64,000 bases of DNA from NCBI GenBank assembly GCA_029339505.1, contig JAQISU010000233.1, forward strand, positions 6,535,001 to 6,599,000, written 5' to 3'. A model generated the notes under the pieces. That model was given only the letters and a program-made list of their open reading frames with translations. It was not told where the DNA came from and made no database searches. The position numbers and the translations under genes were made by a program. Within the stretch, counting starts at the first letter, position 1, and each line of letters starts with the position of its first letter. The DNA is from Unio delphinus (Eukaryota > Mollusca > Bivalvia > Unionida > Unionidae). This document shows positions 58,429 through 64,000 of the stretch, one piece after another.

Positions 58429-59328
58429 ATGACGTCCCTTCAGTCTCATCTTCCCATCAAATTGATTCGTGCCTTGTACGGCATCAGTCGCGAAAAAAAT
58501 CCACAAAGACGTGCTCACGTCTTAGAAGCCAGTCTCAAAGAAGTCTTACGATGGTTTACGGTGACAGCACGTCAAATACTGCAAGGCATCATTCACCTTC
58601 CACATCAAACCAAACGCTTTTTTGACAGAAACAAAGTAGCCTTGACGCAACTGGCCAATCCTCGCATTGACACTCACACCAAAAAGCAAATCATATTGAA
58701 ACCTGGAGGCAGTGGTTCTCTAGGAGGTGTCATCATTCGTTCCCTTTTAAAATGGGATCCCAATACTCCCAAAGTTCACCCCAAGAAGAAAACAAAAAAA
58801 GCCAAACAAGCCCCTAAGAAAAAGAACAAGGGTACCAAGACCAAAGCACAGAAAAAGAAAAGTCCACAGAAAAAAGCGGTCACCCGCAAAAGAGGCACTT
58901 CGGCCAGGACACAACCTTACCTTCGTCAACCACGACCTGTAAGAAAAGATCTACAAGGACGTTTGGCAGGGACTACGTTGCCAGTAGCCTCAGGGGCTGC
59001 CACTTCTCCGTTGCGGGTGATGCCAGCCAAACCCAATTTGACACCCGTTTTTCCTAATTTGATGAAACATTGGAAATCTGCGTCTCCCAAAACGTCTCCT
59101 CCACCGGAGACACCCTCGTCCACCTTAGCGTCAGTAGCAGCTGCTCATAAAGTACCTGCCCCCAAAGTCAAAGTCCAAGAAAGATCTGGCATGTTAAAGA
59201 GTTTACTAGATTTGTCCAAACAAGAACTGTCCCGATTGAGTCCATTGCGAACTCCTTCACGACGTGTGTTACCTGCCATGAAGTTGATACGACGCAAAGA
59301 TAATCAGTGGCGACGCATTCCAGTATAA
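58429..59328 (+). CDS. Lys/Pro-rich basic protein with GG-motif domain
   Basis: 299 residues. The N-terminal third (IRALYGISREKNPQRRAHVL, then RQILQGIIHLPHQTKRFF, then a KKQIILKPGGSGSLGG end) aligns in layout with the core of the small basic protein at 60,042, so both probably share one domain: helix, ILxGxIxL, charged helix, Gly-Gly. A long lysine-rich stretch (KKKTKKAKQAPKKKNKGTK) follows, then a Pro/Ser/Ala-rich region and a basic C-terminus. Such composition suits a DNA-condensing core protein. Part of the sequence (58,946-58,968) is identical to DNA in the gene at 56,301. Confidence 0.8.
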   Translation: MTSLQSHLPIKLIRALYGISREKNPQRRAHVLEASLKEVLRWFTVTARQILQGIIHLPHQTKRFFDRNKVALTQLANPRIDTHTKKQIILKPGGSGSLGGVIIRSLLKWDPNTPKVHPKKKTKKAKQAPKKKNKGTKTKAQKKKSPQKKAVTRKRGTSARTQPYLRQPRPVRKDLQGRLAGTTLPVASGAATSPLRVMPAKPNLTPVFPNLMKHWKSASPKTSPPPETPSSTLASVAAAHKVPAPKVKVQERSGMLKSLLDLSKQELSRLSPLRTPSRRVLPAMKLIRRKDNQWRRIPV

Positions 59329-59331
59329 AAA
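59324..59331 (+). promoter_or_regulatory. TATA box overlapping a stop codon
   Basis: TATAAAAA spans the TAA that ends the preceding gene and lies 63 nt before the ATG at 59,394. Confidence 0.55.
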
Positions 59332-59393
59332 TATGACTTGAAAACCACGATGTCAATCAGTATTTTTTCTGTACCACTGATGAACACTCAAGG

Positions 59394-59615
59394 ATGCCTC
59401 CTCAAAAACGTGCACACCATCACCCTCGACGTTCTACCGTCCAAAAAGGAAAAGGAACAAGACAATCTCGTCATCTCACCAAAAGCTTTAAAACCAAACA
59501 TCAACGTCCTTCCCTCCAAAGACGTAGACCTTTAAAGAAAAAGAAAAGACACCAAAAAGGAGGATCCTTTGACAATTTTGGGAAACACATTGTTACCTTT
59601 TTGACAAAGCGCTAG
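59394..59615 (+). CDS. Small basic virion-type protein, copy 1
   Basis: 73 residues, very rich in Lys, Arg and His. The C-terminal part (KKKKRHQKGGSFDNFGKHIV then TFLTKR) parallels the next gene (RSHQRGGIF ... LAKHAVTFWRSQ), so the two are tandem relatives. QKGG-S fits the consensus of adenovirus-type protease sites. An ATG at 59,350 opens an overlapping frame of 62 codons (to 59,535), but only this frame has family resemblance. Confidence 0.72.
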   Translation: MPPQKRAHHHPRRSTVQKGKGTRQSRHLTKSFKTKHQRPSLQRRRPLKKKKRHQKGGSFDNFGKHIVTFLTKR

Positions 59616-59632
59616 TTCCCAAAAAAAAAGTA

Positions 59633-59640
59633 AATAAAAG
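59633..59640 (+). promoter_or_regulatory. AATAAAAG: polyA signal and/or TATA-like box
   Basis: AATAAA follows the previous stop by 17 nt. The same AATAAAAGAG string occupies the TATA position (55 nt before the next ATG) and is matched by GATAAAAGAG at the duplicated gene. Confidence 0.5.
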
Positions 59641-59694
59641 AGAGTGTATACCAAGTCATTGACACTAGTGGTATTGTGAAACGAACAAGCAAAG

Positions 59695-59970
59695 ATGTCA
59701 CCTCGCAGAAAACATTTTTCTACACTCCACAAAGGAAAGAAAAGGAAAGGACGTTTAGCCAAACATCGACACGTTCTTCGTCAAAGGACACAAAAGAAAA
59801 TACCCAAACGTCAAAAGAAAAAGAGAAGTCACCAAAGAGGAGGCATATTTACTGGTTTTATTAAAGGTATGCAGAAACTAGACAAAGCAGCTAATAACCG
59901 AACTGGTATCTTTAGCCCTGCTTTTGAGGATTTAGCGAAGCATGCCGTTACCTTTTGGAGAAGCCAATAG
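59695..59970 (+). CDS. Small basic virion-type protein, copy 2 (centrally shortened)
   Basis: 91 residues. The first 50 (MSPRRKHFSTLHKGKKRKGR, then LAKHRHVLRQ, RQKKKRSHQRGGIF) match both ends of the next gene but lack its central CECCLNVLKG segment. The junction lies where LAKH-GDV and LSKH-RHV coding repeats would recombine, so this copy looks like an internal deletion derivative. Its own C-terminal part (FIKGMQKLDKAANNRTG, KHAVTFWRSQ) is unique apart from the end shared with copy 1. QRGG-I is a candidate maturation site. Confidence 0.75.
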   Translation: MSPRRKHFSTLHKGKKRKGRLAKHRHVLRQRTQKKIPKRQKKKRSHQRGGIFTGFIKGMQKLDKAANNRTGIFSPAFEDLAKHAVTFWRSQ

Positions 59971-59979
59971 GAAAAAGAA

Positions 59980-59987
59980 GATAAAAG
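59980..59987 (+). promoter_or_regulatory. GATAAAAG TATA-like box
   Basis: Start of a leader of about 65 bp that is largely conserved with 59,633-59,695 (AAAAGAG-GTGT-TACCAAGTC-TTGACA, then GAAACGAACAAGCAAAG before the ATG). Conservation of the non-coding leader in both copies supports it as the promoter/leader. Confidence 0.6.
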
Positions 59988-60041
59988 AGGGTGTGTACCA
60001 AGTCTTTGACATCAGTGTATTTCTGAAACGAACAAGCAAAG

Positions 60042-60473
60042 ATGTCACCTCGCAAAAAACATTCTTATTCACCCCACAAAGGAAAGAAAAGGAAAGGACT
60101 ACCTCCTCGTTTAGCCAAACACGGAGACGTGTTGTCCGTCCTGTCCAAAGCCTCTCCGTCCATGCGAAAACAAATCATTAAAACAGCCTCCAAAGATGTC
60201 ATCGATACCGTGTGTGAATGTTGTTTGAATGTTTTGAAAGGCACGATACCTTTGTCTCCACACAAGAAAAAATGCTTATCCAAACATCGACACGTTCTTC
60301 GTCAAATGGTTCAAAAGAAAATATCCGTCCGTCAAAAGAAAAAGATGTTGGTGCAACGCGGAGGATTTTTACCCTTTCTTGCTCCTTTGTTGACAGGCAT
60401 AATACCAGGTTTGCTACAAGGGGTGACCCAAGGGATATCCCAAGGGTTTAACCAAGGGATGGGTAGAAGATAA
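60042..60473 (+). CDS. Small basic virion-type protein, full form (CECC...GG family)
   Basis: 143 residues. A basic N-terminus (MSPRKKHSYSPHKGKKRKG) is followed by a helical core with IIKTASKDVIDTVCECCLNV, LKGTIPLSPHKKKCL, a charged helix and KKKMLVQRGGFLPFLAPLL, ending in a hydrophobic glycine/glutamine repeat region (LLQGVTQGISQGFNQGMG). I recognise the CEC-NVLKG-IPL-KK-L-QRGGF pattern as a recurring small protein of adintovirus/Polinton elements (from memory, no name assured). Basic plus hydrophobic composition recalls adenovirus core/Mu-type proteins. QRGG-F is a candidate protease site. Confidence 0.82.
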   Translation: MSPRKKHSYSPHKGKKRKGLPPRLAKHGDVLSVLSKASPSMRKQIIKTASKDVIDTVCECCLNVLKGTIPLSPHKKKCLSKHRHVLRQMVQKKISVRQKKKMLVQRGGFLPFLAPLLTGIIPGLLQGVTQGISQGFNQGMGRR

Positions 60474-60476
60474 AAG
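60469..60476 (+). promoter_or_regulatory. GATAAAAG TATA-like box
   Basis: Overlaps the stop of the preceding gene, 45 nt before the ATG at 60,522; same form as at 59,980. Confidence 0.5.
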
Positions 60477-60521
60477 GACACTATGGAGCACCACAATCTC
60501 AGACATAACCTTTGAAAGCCC

Positions 60522-61211
60522 ATGGAAGGACGAAAACTAACTTTGGTTCCTTACAAACGATGGATGGAATACCATCATTGGCAAGAACAACGATCCCCCC
60601 ATTTACCGCCCAATCCCAATTTGGCTGAGATGTCGCAATTACAACACGAATTGCAATCCTTGATCCATCGCCACGATTTATCCGAAACCGAAAAATCACA
60701 AAAGTACGGTCAACTCTTGAAACGGCTACAACTCTTTCATCAGAAAGCTGTGGAACAAACAGCTCAACCCACTTTGTCCGATTTTAAGGCTCTAATGAAT
60801 AACCCGGCACCCTCACCCTCACCCTCTACAGCAGTTAAAACAGACGTTACCCCACCATTACCCAAGGAAGAAGAACCCCATGATCTCTTTCAAACACCTA
60901 CTGCTACTCCCATTCCGAGTAAGATTGCTGCTTCCTTGTTGACCCCTTCCCCCACTCCCCCACGAGAAGAACTCAAAACTTGGGTTAAAAAGATGATGGC
61001 TACTCCTTCTTCGACAGATGTGAAAAAGAAAGAAAGGAAACCAGAAGTGAGAAAAGAAAAGAAGGCCAAAGAAGCTATCCCATTACCTCCGCCACCACCA
61101 TTACCCTCGACGTCAACTCCTGTGGCACATCGGACACGTAAAACCGTTTCCAAACAACCCGCATTTCGTCCCGCCCAAAGCAATATCCTCGAAGAGTGGG
61201 TCCCTTATTAA
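60522..61211 (+). CDS. Proline-rich protein with N-terminal helical module
   Basis: 229 residues. The N-terminal module (LTLVPYKRW, then LAEMSQLQHELQSLI, SETEKSQKYGQLLKRLQLF) resembles a conserved module I associate with Polinton/adintovirus elements (from memory). The rest is disordered, rich in Pro, Ser, Thr and Lys (PAPSPSPS, PTPPREELKTW, KKKERKPEVRKEKKAKE, PLPPPPPLPSTS), ending in SNILEEWVPY. Likely a virion-associated or scaffolding protein; function unknown. Its stop is 8 nt before the integrase ATG, so both are probably on one mRNA. Confidence 0.8.
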   Translation: MEGRKLTLVPYKRWMEYHHWQEQRSPHLPPNPNLAEMSQLQHELQSLIHRHDLSETEKSQKYGQLLKRLQLFHQKAVEQTAQPTLSDFKALMNNPAPSPSPSTAVKTDVTPPLPKEEEPHDLFQTPTATPIPSKIAASLLTPSPTPPREELKTWVKKMMATPSSTDVKKKERKPEVRKEKKAKEAIPLPPPPPLPSTSTPVAHRTRKTVSKQPAFRPAQSNILEEWVPY

Positions 61212-61219
61212 CGAAAACC

Positions 61220-62332
61220 ATGGAGAAGGTCTTAGCCAGCATTTACTACGATCCAGCTCACCCTGCAGGTTACGGAGGCATTCAGAAATTGTATCGTGCT
61301 GCCAAAACTCGCCTGAAAAAGCTCCGTTTACCAGCAGTACAACGATGGTTACAAGAACAAGCGACGTACACTTTACACAAACCCATTCGACGAAAATTTC
61401 ACAGAAGTCGCACTCAAGTGGAAGGCATCGATCATCAATGGCAAGCCGATTTAGCTGATGTCTCTCATTTAGCCACCTACAACCGTGGCTACAAATATTT
61501 GTTTTGTGTCATCGACGTCTTTTCTAAATTTGCCTGGGTCGTACCATTGACATCCAAATCGAGCGGAGAGTTAGTACGAGCTTTGCAACTGGTGTTGAAA
61601 CAAAGCGGTCGTCACCCTCTTCGATGGCAAACCGACAAAGGCACCGAATTTCTGAACCAAGCTTTCCAACGAGAATTAAAAAAACGTGACATTCATTTTT
61701 TCACCACCGAAAATCCTGAAACCAAAGCCAGTATCGTGGAACGTTTTCAACGTACCTTGAAAGAACGCATGTGGAAATATTTTACACATCAACACACTCT
61801 CAAGTACATCGACGTCTTACCACACTTAGTCCAAGCCTACAATCAATCTTACCATAGAAGCATTGGACGTGCCCCACAAGAGGTGACACCTGACAACGAA
61901 GTCACTGTTTTTGAGCGTCTGTTTGGTACGTCCCGGACGAGGGCTGTCCCCAAGAAAGGTAGAGAAGTGTTAACCACGGGAGATTGGGTACGCATTGGCA
62001 AAACCAAACGCACTTTCGACAAAGGTTACTTACCCAACTGGACCACCGAATTGTTTCGTGTTACTGGACGAGTGCGCGATCGTCATCCTACCGTCTATAA
62101 ATTGGAAGACATGAACGGAGAAGTATTAAAAGGAACATTTTACTTGCCTGAGTTACAACGTGTTACCAAAAAAGAAGACGACGTGTACGACATTGAAAGC
62201 ATTCTCGAACGAAGAACCCGTAAAGTAGGAAAACGTCGTGTCAAAGAAGTCAAAGTACGTTGGAAAGGATATCCTCCTAGTTTTGATTCTTGGATTGACG
62301 CTTCGCAAGTCATCGACTATAAAAAGAAGTAA
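61220..62332 (+). CDS. int: Integrase (DDE, retroviral type) with chromodomain
   Basis: 370 residues from the ATG at 61,220; the frame is open 8 codons earlier only with GTG. The core has WQADLADV (Asp77), QTDKGTEF (Asp139) and KASIVERFQRTLKERM (Glu174): an intact D,D-34-E triad. The N-terminus (YYDPAHPAGYGGIQKLYRA) is of the Polinton type and lacks an HHCC zinc finger. After an SH3-like part (TGDWVRIGKTK, YLPNWTTELFRV) comes a chromodomain (about 322-365: YDIESILERR, VKVRWKGYPPSFDSWI) with the aromatic cage pattern, which may guide integration to marked chromatin. It inserts the linear element DNA and produces the target duplication. Confidence 0.95.
   Translation: MEKVLASIYYDPAHPAGYGGIQKLYRAAKTRLKKLRLPAVQRWLQEQATYTLHKPIRRKFHRSRTQVEGIDHQWQADLADVSHLATYNRGYKYLFCVIDVFSKFAWVVPLTSKSSGELVRALQLVLKQSGRHPLRWQTDKGTEFLNQAFQRELKKRDIHFFTTENPETKASIVERFQRTLKERMWKYFTHQHTLKYIDVLPHLVQAYNQSYHRSIGRAPQEVTPDNEVTVFERLFGTSRTRAVPKKGREVLTTGDWVRIGKTKRTFDKGYLPNWTTELFRVTGRVRDRHPTVYKLEDMNGEVLKGTFYLPELQRVTKKEDDVYDIESILERRTRKVGKRRVKEVKVRWKGYPPSFDSWIDASQVIDYKKK
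62318..62325 (+). promoter_or_regulatory. TATAAAAA string at integrase end
   Basis: Encodes the last codons of the integrase and lies 12 nt before the next ATG, closer than usual; may be a promoter or coincidence. Confidence 0.35.
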
Positions 62333-62337
62333 CCATC

Positions 62338-62757
62338 ATGCCCTTCAATACAGCTTCAGCAACCACAGTGACTACTCCTTCACCCACGTCATCTCTGCAA
62401 GATTTACAAAAGCAACCCTTGTGGGTGTGGTGTGGAGAACGTGTCCCTAAAACGCAAATCGTTTTTTTCTGTCAAATCTTTGTGGTATATTGTGTCATTG
62501 GTGCAGCCATTGCTAATTTGAGTTTGCAACAAGGAGACAAACAATTGTGGACCATTTTACTCAGCAGTTGCATCGGGTATCTTCTTCCCAATCCTTCCCT
62601 GAAATACTCTTACAACGGGAACAACAGTAACAATATTGGGAGTCTGGCGGCCAACGTTAGTCCTTCTCCTGACAGTCACCCTTCCAATCACAATCCTCTT
62701 TTAGATACTCCTTTAACCTCGAGTGACTCCTCGGACAGAAGAACATTGGAAATATGA
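62338..62757 (+). CDS. Small membrane protein (two helices, GYLLPNPS motif)
   Basis: 139 residues. After a Ser/Thr-rich start, a first membrane helix (IVFFCQIFVVYCVIGAAIAN) and a second (LWTILLSSCIGYLLPNPSL) follow, then an Asn/Ser/Pro-rich C-terminal tail. A protein with this two-helix GYLLPNPS layout next to capsid genes is, as I recall, common in Polintons and adintoviruses; its role is unknown. The stop overlaps the next gene's start (ATGA), so the two are tightly coupled. Confidence 0.8.
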   Translation: MPFNTASATTVTTPSPTSSLQDLQKQPLWVWCGERVPKTQIVFFCQIFVVYCVIGAAIANLSLQQGDKQLWTILLSSCIGYLLPNPSLKYSYNGNNSNNIGSLAANVSPSPDSHPSNHNPLLDTPLTSSDSSDRRTLEI

Positions 62758-63683
62758 ACAACACTATTAACCAATTTTACTTAACGTTACCCAGTGACAG
62801 TTCCATGGAGGTGTTTCCTAACAACACATTGTGTTGTTACACGTCTAAATTACCTCAAGCCATGCATTTGGATCAAGATGATCACTGGGAAGCAGCTTTA
62901 GTGGAAATAATACACCCGACACAAATCAAAAACATCGTCGAAAATCAAAACTTTTTCACAGTTGAAGTGTACGACAAGCAATTGCAACAAGCCTTAGATG
63001 AACGAGGCATCACTGGCATTGACAACAAGAAATCAGATGGACCCGCAACTAAACAACTGTCCACTCATGTGTTGACCATTCCTGCAGGCTACTATTTTAG
63101 TGGTCAACATTTAGTGACTACGATTGCAAGCAGGTTCAATGTTGTGTTTGGTAAACCCCTGGACAAAATCAAAGAAAGTGTTACCTTTGAGTACATTAAA
63201 GTGGCTCGCCGCTTCATGATCAAATTTTCAGAGAAGAAAATAATAGCCATTACCTTTTGTCCTGAATTGTTTGATATCTTAGGTGGAGACCTCAAGATGC
63301 TCCCGAACAAAAAAGAAATACCAGGCATATCCAGTAACTTGGATTTTACCAAATATTTTCGATCCCCTGTAGAAATGAACCAAGGACTCAATTTGATGTT
63401 TGTGTACTCCGATGTGGTGGAGTACAATGTGGTAGGACACACCTCTGTACCGTTACTGCGTGTCATTCCTTTCAAAGTAGATACTACTACCGCTGACGAG
63501 GAAGGTGGAAATACCTATCACGTTCACCGCGAATTTGTGCATCCTCATTATTTACCCGTCAGTAAGTCGTATTTTGACAGTGTCAACATTACTATAAAAG
63601 GAGAACTAGGTCAAAATATTCCATTTACCAAAGGGAAAGTCACAGTGAAACTCCATTTTCAAAAACGATTCTCCAACCACTGA
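62754..63683 (+). CDS. Penton-like minor capsid protein
   Basis: 309 residues. The start, FYLTLPSDSSMEVFPNNTLC followed by TSKLPQAMHLD and WEAALVEIIHPTQIKNI, is the hallmark of Polinton/adintovirus minor capsid (penton-type, single jelly-roll) proteins, as is the C-terminal PVSKSYFDSVNITIKGELGQ, PFTKGKVTVKLHFQKR. It should form the capsid vertices. Typical length, no breaks. It shares a 4-nt overlap with the preceding membrane protein gene. Confidence 0.9.
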   Translation: MNNTINQFYLTLPSDSSMEVFPNNTLCCYTSKLPQAMHLDQDDHWEAALVEIIHPTQIKNIVENQNFFTVEVYDKQLQQALDERGITGIDNKKSDGPATKQLSTHVLTIPAGYYFSGQHLVTTIASRFNVVFGKPLDKIKESVTFEYIKVARRFMIKFSEKKIIAITFCPELFDILGGDLKMLPNKKEIPGISSNLDFTKYFRSPVEMNQGLNLMFVYSDVVEYNVVGHTSVPLLRVIPFKVDTTTADEEGGNTYHVHREFVHPHYLPVSKSYFDSVNITIKGELGQNIPFTKGKVTVKLHFQKRFSNH

Positions 63684-63690
63684 AAAAGTG

Positions 63691-64000
63691 ATGTATCCTG
63701 TGTACCAAGGAGTCACTCGACAACGAGGACATGGTTTAGGAGATATGTTTAAATCAGCCTTTCGTTCCGTGGTCCCTGTTTTAAAACCAATGGTGACACG
63801 AGGATTGCACACCTTAAAAGATGCCGCATTGACTCACGGCAAAGATTTTCTTTACAATGTTCTCATTGACAAACAAAACCCTAAAGAAGCTTTTTTGAGA
63901 GCAGGCAAAAATACCTTGCTGCAAACGGGTAAAGAGCTTTTGGGTCGACGAGAAAGTCCTATAAATGCTCTGAACGGTACCGAGTCTAACATTCCTACTT
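63691..64000 (+). CDS. Small virion protein (pVI/core-like), cut by window end
   Basis: Open from the ATG at 63,691 to the window edge (103 codons, no stop). The N-terminus has TRQRGHGLGDMFKSAFRSVV then PVLKPMV, a basic GLG-x-F amphipathic module, followed by helices (FLYNVLIDKQNPKEAFLRAG, KNTLLQTGKELLGRR). In Polintons and adintoviruses a short protein of this kind sits beside the penton and is compared to adenovirus pVI or core proteins with membrane-active or DNA-binding roles. QRGH-G fits the second form of the adenovirus-type protease site. Partial, so assignment is tentative. Confidence 0.72.
   Translation, partial: MYPVYQGVTRQRGHGLGDMFKSAFRSVVPVLKPMVTRGLHTLKDAALTHGKDFLYNVLIDKQNPKEAFLRAGKNTLLQTGKELLGRRESPINALNGTESNIPT

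Larger units (their letters stand above)
49259..64000 (+). mobile_element. Polinton/Maverick (adintovirus-like) element, left part
   Basis: This stretch differs from its surroundings: high coding density and a gene set of protein-primed DNA polymerase B, FtsK/HerA-type packaging ATPase, retroviral-type integrase with chromodomain and penton-like capsid protein, which together define Polintons/adintoviruses. The proposed left end is AG at 49,259, where the 45-bp array stops mid-unit; Polinton ends usually start with AG. The right end, terminal repeat and target duplication lie outside the window. Except for DNA polymerase B, all main frames in view are intact, so the insertion looks young. Confidence 0.93.

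Noticed and set aside
59338..59535. Alternative 65-codon frame overlapping the basic gene
   Set aside because: The overlapping frame at 59,394 has family resemblance (KK-rich, GG motif); this one has none.

Overview
The window looks like AT-rich, gene-poor intergenic DNA of an invertebrate animal, most likely a mollusc. The signs are many microsatellites and minisatellites, two kinds of tRNA-derived SINE, an RTE-type LINE ending in a (TGAT)n tail, CR1/L2-type LINE remnants, a Gmr1-like Ty3/gypsy remnant and small hAT elements. The mollusc call rests on the style of the SINEs and repeats as remembered, so it is only moderately sure. I see no intact host protein gene and no ordinary tRNA or rRNA gene.

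Region 1-49,258 is a repeat landscape. It holds decayed LINE pieces (1.6-2.0 kb, 32.2-32.7 kb, 39.4-40.8 kb), a hAT transposase remnant (4.0-4.6 kb), and a nearly full-length RTE-like LINE on the minus strand (9.4-13.0 kb) broken by stops, a GA tract and a nested 473-bp hAT-type element with a perfect 8-bp target duplication. It also holds a minus-strand Gmr1-like retrotransposon with integrase before reverse transcriptase (29.7-31.7 kb), and tandem arrays of 40, 45, 63 and 70 bp units. The 45-bp array (47.5-49.26 kb) directly abuts the next region.

Region 49,259-64,000 is the left part of a large Polinton/Maverick (adintovirus-like) element that continues past the window. It seems to begin with AG inside the 45-bp array, followed by short tandem repeats. 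Genes in order: a small basic protein (-) and a coiled-coil protein (+) from a shared divergent promoter; a two-zinc-knuckle protein (-) and protein-primed DNA polymerase B (+, broken by one frameshift) from a second divergent promoter; then, all on the plus strand, a BIR/IAP-like protein, four small unknown ORFs, a packaging ATPase, a cluster of lysine/arginine-rich virion-type proteins, a proline-rich protein, an integrase with chromodomain, a two-helix membrane protein, a penton-like minor capsid protein, and the start of a small virion protein cut by the window edge. The major capsid protein and the adenovirus-type protease expected in such elements are not seen and may lie to the right.

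The most unusual signal is at the left end of this element. The two outermost genes, transcribed away from each other, both end in a canonical metazoan replication-dependent histone mRNA 3' stem-loop (GGTCCTTTTCAGGACC and GGTCCTTTTCAGGGCC), each followed 12-13 nt later by the same purine-rich box CGAAAAGA. Neither protein looks like a histone. With a CCAAT/CRE/TATA divergent promoter this resembles a histone gene-pair regulatory cassette serving virus-like genes, and would imply S-phase-coupled, non-polyadenylated mRNAs. Neighbouring genes carry ordinary AATAAA signals.
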